Shown here: piece after piece, positions 16,518-23,864 of the stretch | Layout of the letters: each line of letters opens with the position of its first letter | Position numbering within the stretch: position 1 is the stretch's first letter | NCBI GenBank assembly: GCA_963646285.1 | Contig: CAVIWF010000019.1 | Coordinates: forward strand, 1 to 39,642 | From: CAKUFA01 sp963646285 | GTDB taxonomy: Bacteria > Bacillota > Clostridia > Christensenellales > Aristaeellaceae | Direction: 5' to 3' | Length of the DNA: 39,642 bases | The notes under the pieces: generated by a model | The model's input: the letters and a program-made list of their open reading frames with translations, nothing else | Databases searched by the model: none | What the model was told of the DNA's origin: nothing | Position numbers and translations under genes: made by a program

Positions 16518-16525
16518 TGTATACA
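16518..16525. promoter_or_regulatory. TGTATACA palindrome in the gntR leader
   Basis: An 8-bp perfect palindrome about 75 bases past the predicted RNA start of the GntR/HutC-type regulator gene. The position fits a roadblock operator for autoregulation. The 9-mer TGTATACAA is shared with the dgt upstream region. Confidence 0.35.
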
Positions 16526-16550
16526 AGCAGACGATGCAGAGGTGCCGCAT

Positions 16551-17270
16551 ATGAAAAACAAGCAGATTCTGGATTCCGACAGTTACAGCCCCCTGTACAA
16601 GCAGCTGATTAAGAAACTGCGCAGCGACATTGCCGCCGGGGTGTATCCTGTGCACAGCCGCATTCCCTCCGAGCAGGAGCTTTGCGACACCTACGGAGTC
16701 AGCCGTGTAACCGTACGCAAAGCCCTCCATGAGCTGACCCAGGAAGGCCTGCTGAAGCGGCACCAGGGGAAAGGAACTTTCGTTGGCATGCCCCGCATTC
16801 GCAAGGATCTGCGGGGAATGAACAGCTTCCACGAAGCCTGCCGGATGATGGGCTGTGAAGCCGGCACCCGGCTGGTGCATGCTTCCATGGTGCATGCAGG
16901 AGATGAAGATGTGCAGGAGCTGATGCTTTCCCCGGAAGACGAAGTGGTGGAGATTGTACGTCTTCGCCTGGCAGACGGCATGCCGGTCATGCTGGAAACC
17001 AACCACTTTGCTCCCTCCTTCCGCAGTCTGCTGAGTGCCGACCTGACCGGGTCCTTGTATGCCCTTTTGCAGGAACAGCACATTGAGGCTACCCAGGGTA
17101 TCCATGACATTTCCTTAAGCTATGCCACCCCTGCCCAGGCCAAGCTGCTGGACGTTGCCGCAGGAGACGCTCTGCTGTGCCTCCACGAAGTGGTGTTCGA
17201 CCAGCACGGTCAGCCGCTGCACATTTCTCACCAGGTGATTCGAGGCGACCGGTTCACCTTCCGTATTTAA
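16551..17270 (+). CDS. GntR-family regulator, HutC/UTRA subfamily
   Basis: A 239-residue repressor-type regulator. The winged helix at residues about 10-78 carries the diagnostic RIPSEQELCDTYGVSRVTVRKAL and ends GLLKRHQGKGTFV. Residues about 95-235 form a UTRA ligand-binding domain with the chorismate-lyase-like fold, which in relatives senses sugars, phosphonates or amino-acid derivatives. The ligand is not deducible from neighbours. The ATG at 16551 is supported by family alignment and a modest SD (AGAGGTG); an in-frame ATG at 16443 lies at the predicted transcription start. It is followed closely by a NYN-LOTUS gene. Confidence 0.9.
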   Translation: MKNKQILDSDSYSPLYKQLIKKLRSDIAAGVYPVHSRIPSEQELCDTYGVSRVTVRKALHELTQEGLLKRHQGKGTFVGMPRIRKDLRGMNSFHEACRMMGCEAGTRLVHASMVHAGDEDVQELMLSPEDEVVEIVRLRLADGMPVMLETNHFAPSFRSLLSADLTGSLYALLQEQHIEATQGIHDISLSYATPAQAKLLDVAAGDALLCLHEVVFDQHGQPLHISHQVIRGDRFTFRI

Positions 17271-17294
17271 TCCGAAGGGACTGTTTGATTCATT

Positions 17295-18290
17295 ATGAGC
17301 AAGTTTGCACTTTTTGTAGATTTGGAAAACTGCGGTGCAAAGGTAGAAACGCTGAACAGCATTCTGGAAAAGGTCAAGATCCGCGGCGACATTTTGCTGG
17401 GCAAGGTGTACGGCTACACAGATCGGTTCAGTGACCTGAAGGAAGTGCTGCTGAGCAACACCTTCTCCGTGGTGCCTTCCCTGCGCTACGGCATCGCCCA
17501 GAAAAACAATGCCGACATTCTGCTGGTTATTGATGCGCTGGAAGTGGCCTACACCAACGACCTGATTGACTCCTTCTGCATTGTGTCCGGCGACAGCGAC
17601 TACACGCCCCTGGTAGGCCGGCTGAAATCCATGGGCAAGTTTGTGCTGGGCATCAGCCGAAGCGAAGCCGCCAGCACCATTTTCATCAACGCCTGCAACG
17701 AGTTTCAGTTTCTGGAAAGCGTGGGCAGCCGCAAGGTGAACAACACCCCCTCCAAGAAGCACAAGGTAACCACCAACAATGAGGAAATGATGGACGAGGC
17801 TGAGCTGAACAAGCTATTGTGCAGCGTTTTTGAAGAATCCTCCGACACGGACGAAATGTATGCCAGCGAGCTGAAGGGGGTTTTGCTCCGTCTCCGTCCT
17901 GACTTTAACGAAAAAGCTTATGGCTGTGCCACTTTCTACAAGCTGCTGCTGAAGCTGGCAGGGAAGTTCGGCGACCTGCATGTGAAAAATGACAACTTCA
18001 ATGTGATGGTCAGCCTGAATAGTCCTGCCGAGGCAGAAAGTCATCCCCAGCTGACCAAGGACAACTGGAAGGACGCTTTTGCCGCCCAGCTGCAGGCCTA
18101 CAAGGACGGGGGCTTTGACCGGGTGAATCCTTCCATCCTGAAGGCGGACATTCTGACCACCTACCCGGACTTCACGGAGCGAGCCATTGGCTTCAAGCGT
18201 TTTTCCGACATGCTGAAGCAGCTGGAAAAGGATGGCTTGCTGGTGGTGGAAATGGATGAGCAGAAGACCATGCTCATTAAGCTGCTGTAA
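17295..18290 (+). CDS. NYN-domain nuclease-like protein with two LOTUS/OST-HTH domains
   Basis: A 331-residue protein. Residues 1 to about 145 form a NYN (PIN-like) domain: FVDLENC (D9, E11), NNADILLVIDAL (D74, D80) and CIVSGDSDYTPL (D100, D102) supply the acidic residues of a metal-dependent RNase site. Two winged-helix OST-HTH/LOTUS modules follow, near residues 172-245 and 255-331; such modules bind RNA in eukaryotes and have been linked to structured RNA in bacteria. The biological role is unknown. It starts 24 bases after gntR with only a weak SD, so translation may lean on gntR. Confidence 0.88.
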   Translation: MSKFALFVDLENCGAKVETLNSILEKVKIRGDILLGKVYGYTDRFSDLKEVLLSNTFSVVPSLRYGIAQKNNADILLVIDALEVAYTNDLIDSFCIVSGDSDYTPLVGRLKSMGKFVLGISRSEAASTIFINACNEFQFLESVGSRKVNNTPSKKHKVTTNNEEMMDEAELNKLLCSVFEESSDTDEMYASELKGVLLRLRPDFNEKAYGCATFYKLLLKLAGKFGDLHVKNDNFNVMVSLNSPAEAESHPQLTKDNWKDAFAAQLQAYKDGGFDRVNPSILKADILTTYPDFTERAIGFKRFSDMLKQLEKDGLLVVEMDEQKTMLIKLL

Positions 18291-18350
18291 CGGGGCGTTT
18301 GCCTCAATGCAATACACCAAACAAATCAATCGTTGAAAGGAGTGTTTCCT

Positions 18351-18842
18351 TTGAAAAAGCTGGAAAGTGATCTTCTGGAACTGTTAAAGGAAGATTGCCG
18401 GCTGAGTGTGGACAAGCTGGCCGTTATGACCGGTGCATCTCCGGAAGAGGTTAGCGAAACCATCCGCCATTTGGAAGAAGAGCGGGTCATTCTCCGCTAT
18501 GCCCCCACCATTAACTGGGACAAGACGGATCGGGAACGTGTGGAGGCCATGATTGAGGTGCGTGTCACCCCCCAGCGGGACATGGGCTTTGATGCGGTTG
18601 CCAAGCGGATCTACCGCTTTGAAGAGGTGAAGAGCGTCTACCTGATGAGCGGCAGCTACGACCTGCTTGTATTGGTGGAAGCCCGCACCCTGAAGGAGCT
18701 GGCTCTGTTTGTATCCGAAAAGCTGTCCACCCTGGAAATGGTGACCGGCACTGCCACCAGCTTTGTGCTCAAGCGGTACAAGGAGGAAGGCGTCATCTTC
18801 GAAGGCGACAAGTCTGATCAGCGGCTGGTGATTTCTCCGTGA
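18351..18842 (+). CDS. Lrp/AsnC-family transcription regulator
   Basis: A 163-residue regulator with an N-terminal winged HTH (LLELLKEDCRLSVDKLAVMTG) and a RAM-type effector domain from about residue 65 (MIEVRVTPQRDMGFDAVAKRI). RAM domains bind amino acids. The start is TTG at 18351, with SD AAAGGAG nine bases upstream; the TTG at 18333 lies in front of that SD. Its stop overlaps the aminotransferase start as GTGA. This pairing resembles the alaR-alaT (yugG-yugH) operon of B. subtilis, so a regulator of the linked aminotransferase is likely. Confidence 0.9.
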   Translation: MKKLESDLLELLKEDCRLSVDKLAVMTGASPEEVSETIRHLEEERVILRYAPTINWDKTDRERVEAMIEVRVTPQRDMGFDAVAKRIYRFEEVKSVYLMSGSYDLLVLVEARTLKELALFVSEKLSTLEMVTGTATSFVLKRYKEEGVIFEGDKSDQRLVISP

Positions 18843-20020
18843 CGTACGAGCAGTATTTGAATCCTCGTGTAGCGGCTGTTCCACCCAGCGGCATCCGCCG
18901 TTTCTTCGACCTGGCCGCTACCATGAAGGGCACCATTTCCCTGGGCGTGGGCGAGCCGGACTTCATTACTCCCTATCACATCCGCAATGCTGCCATTAAC
19001 AGCATTGTTGACGGTGAAACCCAGTATACAGCCAACCGGGGATTGCTGCCCCTGCGGCAGGAAATCGCCTGGTATCTGGAGCATCGCTACATCCTTACCT
19101 ACAATCCCGAGACTCAGGTACTTGTTACCGTGGGTGCAAGCGAATCCATTGACGTGGCGCTTCGTGCCATTGTCTCCGCCGGGGACGAAGTGCTGGTGCC
19201 TGAACCTAGCTATGTGAGCTACAGCCCCAGCGTCATTTTTGCAGGAGGCAATCCTGTCGGCGTTGTGACCACCGCAGAGACCGACTTCCGCCTGAGTGCG
19301 GAGGCTGTCCGCAAGGCTATTACCCCCAGAACCAAAGCGTTGATTCTTCCCTACCCCAACAATCCTACCGGTGCCATTATGGAAAAACAGGACTTGGAAG
19401 CCTTGGCCGAGGTGATTCGGGAGAAGAAGATTCTTGTCATTTCCGATGAGATTTATTCTGAGCTGACCTACGGCGACCGGCATCATGTCAGCTTCGCCTC
19501 CCTGCCCGGCATGGCGGACTATACCCTGACCATTAACGGCTTCAGTAAATCCTTTGCCATGACCGGCTGGCGTGTGGGCTACATTTGCGGCCCTGAAGCG
19601 TTGATCGACGTGATGAACAAGATTCATCAGTACGGCATTCTGTGCGCCCCCCGTCAGGGTCAGGCTGCCGCCTTGGAAGCTCTCCGCTCCGGCCGGGAAA
19701 ACGGCTACGAAGATGTGCTGCGCATGCGGGACAGTTATGACCGACGCCGCCGTCTCATGGTGGAAAGCTTCCGTTCCATGGGACTGGAATGCTTCGAGCC
19801 TTTGGGGGCTTTCTATGTATTCCCGTCCATTGCTTCCACCGGCATGAGCAGCGAAGCCTTCTGCGAAAAGCTGCTGCGGGACAAGCACGTTGCCTGCGTT
19901 CCGGGCACGGCCTTCGGCCCCTGCGGCGAGGGTCACATTCGCTGCAGCTACGCCACCGGCATTGAAAAGCTGACTACGGCACTGGATCGCATGAGCGAAT
20001 TTTTACAAGAAAACTGCTGA
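18839..20020 (+). CDS. PLP-dependent class I/II aminotransferase (AlaT/PatA/AspB-like)
   Basis: A 393-residue fold-type I aminotransferase. Seen motifs: SLGVGEPDF, YTANRGLLPLR, PYPNNPTGA (carboxylate-side Asn), SDEIYSELTYG (PLP Asp/Tyr) and NGFSKSFAMTGWRVGY with the Schiff-base lysine; RCSYA near the C-terminus provides the substrate-carboxylate Arg. The start is GTG at 18839, overlapping the Lrp stop by 4 bases. By analogy with the B. subtilis alaR-alaT pair it may be an alanine transaminase; aspartate or acetyl-diaminopimelate aminotransferase activity cannot be excluded from sequence. Confidence 0.93.
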   Translation: MTYEQYLNPRVAAVPPSGIRRFFDLAATMKGTISLGVGEPDFITPYHIRNAAINSIVDGETQYTANRGLLPLRQEIAWYLEHRYILTYNPETQVLVTVGASESIDVALRAIVSAGDEVLVPEPSYVSYSPSVIFAGGNPVGVVTTAETDFRLSAEAVRKAITPRTKALILPYPNNPTGAIMEKQDLEALAEVIREKKILVISDEIYSELTYGDRHHVSFASLPGMADYTLTINGFSKSFAMTGWRVGYICGPEALIDVMNKIHQYGILCAPRQGQAAALEALRSGRENGYEDVLRMRDSYDRRRRLMVESFRSMGLECFEPLGAFYVFPSIASTGMSSEAFCEKLLRDKHVACVPGTAFGPCGEGHIRCSYATGIEKLTTALDRMSEFLQENC

Positions 20021-20031
20021 CGCTGCCCTTC

Positions 20032-20096
20032 GGGATGAAAACCTGCTCCTGCTCCGTTACATAAGCGGGTTCGAGTTTTCATTCCGTCTCGTAACG
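20032..20096 (+). promoter_or_regulatory. Structured leader upstream of capA, possible pseudoknot
   Basis: Arm 1 GGGATGAAAAC (20032-20042) pairs with GTTTTCATTCC (20075-20085), 11 bp with one G-U. Arm 2 CGTTAC (20055-20060) pairs with GTAACG (20091-20096). The order left1-left2-right1-right2 is an H-type pseudoknot topology and ends 4-5 bases before the SD AAGGAGG. No T-run follows, so it is not a terminator. It may control translation of the secreted CapA-like protein. Confidence 0.4.
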
Positions 20097-20113
20097 TTTC
20101 AAGGAGGTATCCA

Positions 20114-21271
20114 ATGCAAAGATTTGCAGCGCTTTTCCTTGCGCTGATGCTGGTCTGTCTTCCTGTACTGGCTGAGGAAGAGGATGATCTGTCCATGGAC
20201 GACATTCTGGACAAGGCCAACCCGGATGTAGTCTCCGAAACGGTGGTGAGACCCAGTGACGGCACAGACGATGTGTCCCTTGACGAAGAGGAAGAAGAAA
20301 GCATCTACGAAAGTGACGGCTCTGTGCTCATTACCATTTCCGCCACCGGAGACTTTACCATCGGCGGCGACAGCCGAAAGAGCACTGACATTTTTGCTGA
20401 TGAGCTGAAGAAGCAGGGCGGCGATATTAACTTTACCATGCGCAATGTGCGGGATATTCTCATGGCAGATGACCTGACCATTGTGAACTTTGAGGGCACG
20501 CTGACGGACTCCACCTATGTGCCTAGCAGCAAAAAAGAAAATCAGTTTCTTTTCAGTGCGCCCCCCAGCTATGTCAGCATGCTGACTGACAATGGCATTG
20601 AAGCAGTATCCCTGGAAAACAACCACGTGATGGATCACGGTGAAGATGCTTACGAGGAAACCAAGCAGACCCTGCGGGATGCAGGCGTTGTGTACTCCAA
20701 CTCCACGGAGGAGGGCGTCATCAATGTAAAGGGCGTGGAAATCTGCATGCTTTCCTACCTGTGCATTGACCGGTATGAATCCCTGTGGGACAAGGTGCCG
20801 GCAGACATTGCCGCCGCCAAGGAGAAGTACCCCATTGTCATCGTCAGCTTTCACTGGGGCAACGAAAAGGATTACTCCCCTACCGATAATCAGGTCAAAA
20901 TGGGACGTCTGGCCGTGGACAGCGGTGCCGATTTGGTGCTGGGTCACCACAGCCACCGAATCAATCCCATTGAGTACTATAACGGGGTGTACATCTGCTA
21001 TTCCCTGGGGAACTTCTGCTTCTCCGGCAACAGCAAGCCCAGCGACATGAGCAGCTTCATCTTCCAGACCCGTTTCCGCCTGCGGAATGACACCATCACC
21101 AATGAGGGCTTCCGCATCATTCCCATCCGCATTTCCAGCCGGACGGACCGGAACGATTTCACCCCCACCGTATTGACCAAGGAAACCGCCATTGACAGTG
21201 TGCTGACCACCTTGAAAGCCAACGGCAAAAAGCTGGAATACGTTGTGGATGAATATCCGCTGGAATGGTAA
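20114..21271 (+). CDS. Secreted CapA-family metallophosphatase-fold protein
   Basis: A 385-residue protein with a signal peptide (MQRFAALFLALMLVCLPVLA) cut before EEEDD, then an acidic linker to about residue 75. The CapA/PgsA-type domain follows: SATGDFTIGGD, NFEGTLT, ENNHVMDHG, SFHWGNEKDYSP, LGHHSHRINP and YSLGNF are all present, matching the calcineurin-like fold of poly-gamma-glutamate capsule proteins. No other capsule gene (PgsB/C-like) is nearby, so it is probably a stand-alone CapA homologue of unknown substrate at the cell surface. SD AAGGAGG is strong. A terminator follows. Confidence 0.9.
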   Translation: MQRFAALFLALMLVCLPVLAEEEDDLSMDDILDKANPDVVSETVVRPSDGTDDVSLDEEEEESIYESDGSVLITISATGDFTIGGDSRKSTDIFADELKKQGGDINFTMRNVRDILMADDLTIVNFEGTLTDSTYVPSSKKENQFLFSAPPSYVSMLTDNGIEAVSLENNHVMDHGEDAYEETKQTLRDAGVVYSNSTEEGVINVKGVEICMLSYLCIDRYESLWDKVPADIAAAKEKYPIVIVSFHWGNEKDYSPTDNQVKMGRLAVDSGADLVLGHHSHRINPIEYYNGVYICYSLGNFCFSGNSKPSDMSSFIFQTRFRLRNDTITNEGFRIIPIRISSRTDRNDFTPTVLTKETAIDSVLTTLKANGKKLEYVVDEYPLEW

Positions 21272-21291
21272 TAATCAGTGAAAGCAATCAA

Positions 21292-21331
21292 GGGTGTGCG
21301 CTCCTTCATGAGTGCACACCCTTTTGTTTTT
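21292..21331 (+). terminator. Intrinsic terminator after capA
   Basis: A 12-bp stem (GGGTGTGCGCTC at 21292-21303 with GAGTGCACACCC at 21310-21321, one G-U) followed by TTTTGTTTTTG. It lies between the convergent capA and acpS genes. Confidence 0.88.
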
Positions 21332-21332
21332 G

Positions 21333-21698
21333 TTATTTTGTCCAGATACACACGGCTGCGGCAACACCCCCATCGTGGGAGATGCTCAGCAGAAATTCTT
21401 CATCCCTGCCGAAGGAAACCGCCTGTCCCTGCAATTTGTAGCAAGGCTGCCCCTGCTCATTATGGGTGACGCCCACATCCTTCAGCGGCAGCACAATGCC
21501 AACCCCCACGGCCTTGAGGAACGCTTCCTTGGCAGCGTAAATGCCTGCCATGGTTTCCGCCGCTGCTTTGCCTCTACTGTGGATGTATTGTTCCTCCTCC
21601 TCGGTAAAAAACCTTTGCAGGAAGGAATCCTGCCTCGGCAAAGCTTCCATCCGTGCAATTGCGCACAGATCCAGCCCTACGCCCTGCACCTTACACAT
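21333..21698 (-). CDS. acpS: Holo-[acyl-carrier-protein] synthase
   Basis: A 121-residue AcpS-type phosphopantetheinyl transferase that activates acyl carrier protein for fatty acid synthesis. Motif 1 is GVGLDLCAI with metal ligand D10. Motif 2 is FTEEEEQYI ... AGIYAAKEAFLKAVG, with the Glu and Lys of the active site. The tail SFGRDEEFLLSISHDGGVAAAV is typical. The ATG at 21698 has SD GGGGAG and overlaps the birA stop by 8 bases, so the two are coupled. Length fits the homotrimeric AcpS family. Confidence 0.93.
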   Translation of the reverse strand: MCKVQGVGLDLCAIARMEALPRQDSFLQRFFTEEEEQYIHSRGKAAAETMAGIYAAKEAFLKAVGVGIVLPLKDVGVTHNEQGQPCYKLQGQAVSFGRDEEFLLSISHDGGVAAAVCIWTK

Positions 21699-22656
21699 AG
21701 CCCATGACTCCCCGCACGGACACATCGCCGCTGAGCACCCGGCGAAGCTGCCCCTCATCATCCCGCACAAGAAGGGCACCGGTCTCGTCAATGCTTTCCG
21801 CTACGCCTACAAAGTCCACACTGCCGGATACATGCACCCTGCTGCCCAAAGTGCAGCTGTTCGCCCTGTACGTATCCATAATGGCTTCAAAGCCGCCCTC
21901 TTCCAGCTTGTCCATGAGCGCTTCCATGGCCGTCAGGTAGTGGACAATCAGATCCCGCCGCTTGGGCACAGGCGCAAACTCTTCAATGGCAATGGCACGC
22001 TCTGCCAACTCCGGTGGGTAAGCGCCTTTTTTGACATTCAAGCCGGTGCCCACCACCACATATTCGATGGCGTCAGGGTCTGCTCCCATTTCCAGCAGAA
22101 TGCCGCAAATCTTCTTGCCGTTGTGCACCAAATCATTGGGCCACTTAATGGCGCAGTCTGCTCCTGTCACTTCCTGCACCGCCTTGCTCATGGCCATGGC
22201 TGTACACAGGGTGATCAGCGGCGCATGGGATGGTGTCAGATGCGGCCGCAAAAGCAGGGAAATCCACAGCCCCTGCCCGGCCGGGCTGATCCACTGCCGC
22301 CCCAGTCGGCCCTTGCCTGCCGTCTGGCATTCTGCCACACACAGGCTACCGCCGGGTGCACCGGCAATGGCCATTTGCTTCACCTGCACGTTGGTGGAGT
22401 CCGTTTCTACCAAGTAGCGATTTTCGCCCTGCCCCATGTAGCGGGTCGTCAGTTTTCCTTTCCATAGTTCCGGCGCAAGGCTGTCGCCGCTTTCCAGCCG
22501 ATAGCCCCGCTTGCCGCCGCTTTCAATCTGCCAGCCCTGTTCCTTCAGCACGCCAATCCGCTTCCATACAGCGGCTCGGCTGATGCCCATCTCCCGACTG
22601 ATCTCTTCCCCGGAAACATACTGCCCGTCCGATAAGATTTCAAGAATGCTGCGCAT
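21691..22656 (-). CDS. birA: Bifunctional biotin ligase / biotin repressor
   Basis: A 321-residue group-II biotin protein ligase. The N-terminal winged HTH (SGEEISREMGISRAAVWKRIGVLKEQGW, about 15-42) gives it a repressor role. The ligase core has DSTN, the biotinyl-AMP loop GKGRLGRQW at 114-122, KWPNDL and GTGLNV; the C-terminal SH3-like domain ends GDVSVRG. It attaches biotin to carboxylase or decarboxylase carrier domains and may repress biotin genes. No biotin gene lies in the window. SD GAGGAG is close to the ATG; its promoter is at 22722-22750. Confidence 0.95.
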   Translation of the reverse strand: MRSILEILSDGQYVSGEEISREMGISRAAVWKRIGVLKEQGWQIESGGKRGYRLESGDSLAPELWKGKLTTRYMGQGENRYLVETDSTNVQVKQMAIAGAPGGSLCVAECQTAGKGRLGRQWISPAGQGLWISLLLRPHLTPSHAPLITLCTAMAMSKAVQEVTGADCAIKWPNDLVHNGKKICGILLEMGADPDAIEYVVVGTGLNVKKGAYPPELAERAIAIEEFAPVPKRRDLIVHYLTAMEALMDKLEEGGFEAIMDTYRANSCTLGSRVHVSGSVDFVGVAESIDETGALLVRDDEGQLRRVLSGDVSVRGVMGYV

Positions 22657-22721
22657 GGTACTCCTCGTTTATTTCAAAATTGTTACAACTATTTCATTCT
22701 CGGAACCGCCGTTCCATGCCT

Positions 22722-22750
22722 ATTGTAGCGCATTCCCCGGTGGGATGCAA
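22722..22750 (-). promoter_or_regulatory. Sigma-A promoter of birA-acpS
   Basis: On the minus strand the -35 is TTGCAT (22745-22750), the spacer is 17 bp and the -10 is TACAAT (22722-22727). A small inverted repeat GGAAC-N4-GTTCC (22702-22715) and TTGTTACAA (22679-22687) lie in the leader; the latter resembles half of a Firmicutes biotin operator but is not convincing alone. Confidence 0.72.
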
Positions 22751-22760
22751 GGAAAAAGCC

Positions 22761-22789
22761 TTGATTTGTCAGCATAAAACGATTATACT
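22761..22789 (+). promoter_or_regulatory. Sigma-A promoter of the MoxR-DUF58-transglutaminase operon
   Basis: The -35 is TTGATT (22761-22766), the spacer is 17 bp and the -10 is TATACT (22784-22789). The -35 is only 10 bp from the -35 of the divergent birA promoter. Confidence 0.75.
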
Positions 22790-22833
22790 GTTAGGGTACT
22801 TAATTTGTGACAACCTTGTTGCAAAACAATGTA

Positions 22834-22889
22834 GGTCATGAAACAAGTACGTTCCCTGCTTTTCCTTGGGGAACTATTTTCTTATGACC
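22834..22889 (+). promoter_or_regulatory. Structured 5' leader of the MoxR operon
   Basis: Within a leader of about 120 bases, GGTCATG (22834-22840) pairs with TATGACC (22883-22889), and inside it GTTCCC (22851-22856) pairs with GGGAAC (22869-22874). This makes an interrupted stem that ends about 20 bases before the SD. I cannot match it to a known riboswitch class. Confidence 0.35.
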
Positions 22890-22919
22890 ATCGTCCTATG
22901 ATCAAGGAGGTACGGCGTT

Positions 22920-23864
22920 ATGCAGGAACCCGGACAAATCGTTTATGCCCTGCAGCAGAATATTGCCAAAGCCATTGTGGGCAAAGAGGAAGCCATTGAA
23001 TATGCGTTGATCGCCCTGCTGTGCAAGGGTCATGTATTGATTGAGGACGTGCCCGGCGTAGGCAAAACCACCCTGGCCAGCGCCCTTGCCAAATCGCTGG
23101 ACTGCTCCTTCAAGCGCATTCAGTTCACCCCCGACCTGATGCCCTCCGACGTAACAGGCTTTACGCTGGTTAACTTCAAAACCGGCGAAATGGAATTTAA
23201 GCCCGGTTCCGTCATGAGCCAGATCGTGCTGGCAGACGAAATCAACCGTACCAGCCCCAAGACCCAGTCTGCGCTGCTGGAGGTCATGGAAGAACATCAG
23301 GTCACGGTGGATGGTGTTACCCATCCCCTGCCCAAGCCTTTCTGCGTGCTGGCCACCCAGAACCCCGGCGAGTTTGTGGGCACCTATCCCCTGCCAGAAG
23401 CCCAGATGGACCGCTTCTTTCTGCGCATTTCCATCGGGTATCCCACCATTGAGCAGGAAATGGACGTGCTGGATCGGTACTCCGGCTCAGTAAAGCCCAT
23501 GGCCACCATCGAGCCTGTGTGCACAGCTGAAGACGTGGTCAACCTGCAGGAGCAGGTAACCCAGGTCTATTGCTCCCCTGAAGTGCGCTCCTATGTGGCG
23601 ACCTTGGTGGCCGCTACCCGGCAGGAACCTGCCCTGTCTTTGGGTGCTTCCACCCGTGCTGCCATTGCCCTGCTCCACGGCGCACAGGCCTGCGCCTTGC
23701 TGGACGGCCGGGATTTTATCCTGCCGGAGGATGTACAGCACATGGTGCTGCCCGTCATTGCTCACCGGCTGGTGCTGAACCCGGAAGCCCGAATGAAGGG
23801 CATTGCTGCCGAGGACGTGCTTATGAATATCCTCAAGAATGTGACGGTACCCGTAAAACTATGA
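22920..23864 (+). CDS. MoxR-family AAA+ ATPase
   Basis: A 314-residue AAA+ chaperone-like ATPase. The Walker A is EDVPGVGKTTLA (about 42-53), Walker B is LADEINRTSPKTQSALLEVMEE, and the sensor 1 region is FCVLATQNPGEFVGTYPLPEAQMDRF, the hallmark of the AAA_3/MoxR group. These ATPases are thought to assemble or activate partner proteins, often with DUF58 proteins. The strong SD AAGGAGGT supports the ATG. Its stop overlaps the DUF58 start as ATGA, so the operon is tightly coupled. Confidence 0.95.
   Translation: MQEPGQIVYALQQNIAKAIVGKEEAIEYALIALLCKGHVLIEDVPGVGKTTLASALAKSLDCSFKRIQFTPDLMPSDVTGFTLVNFKTGEMEFKPGSVMSQIVLADEINRTSPKTQSALLEVMEEHQVTVDGVTHPLPKPFCVLATQNPGEFVGTYPLPEAQMDRFFLRISIGYPTIEQEMDVLDRYSGSVKPMATIEPVCTAEDVVNLQEQVTQVYCSPEVRSYVATLVAATRQEPALSLGASTRAAIALLHGAQACALLDGRDFILPEDVQHMVLPVIAHRLVLNPEARMKGIAAEDVLMNILKNVTVPVKL

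Noticed and set aside
20064..20085. A GGTTCGA tRNA-like T-loop before capA
   Set aside because: No acceptor stem, anticodon arm or matching T-stem can be drawn; the bases fit the leader stem instead.
22838..22999. Possible leader ORF starting MKQVRSLLF before the MoxR gene
   Set aside because: It has no SD, runs into the MoxR gene in another frame and lies inside the paired leader bases.
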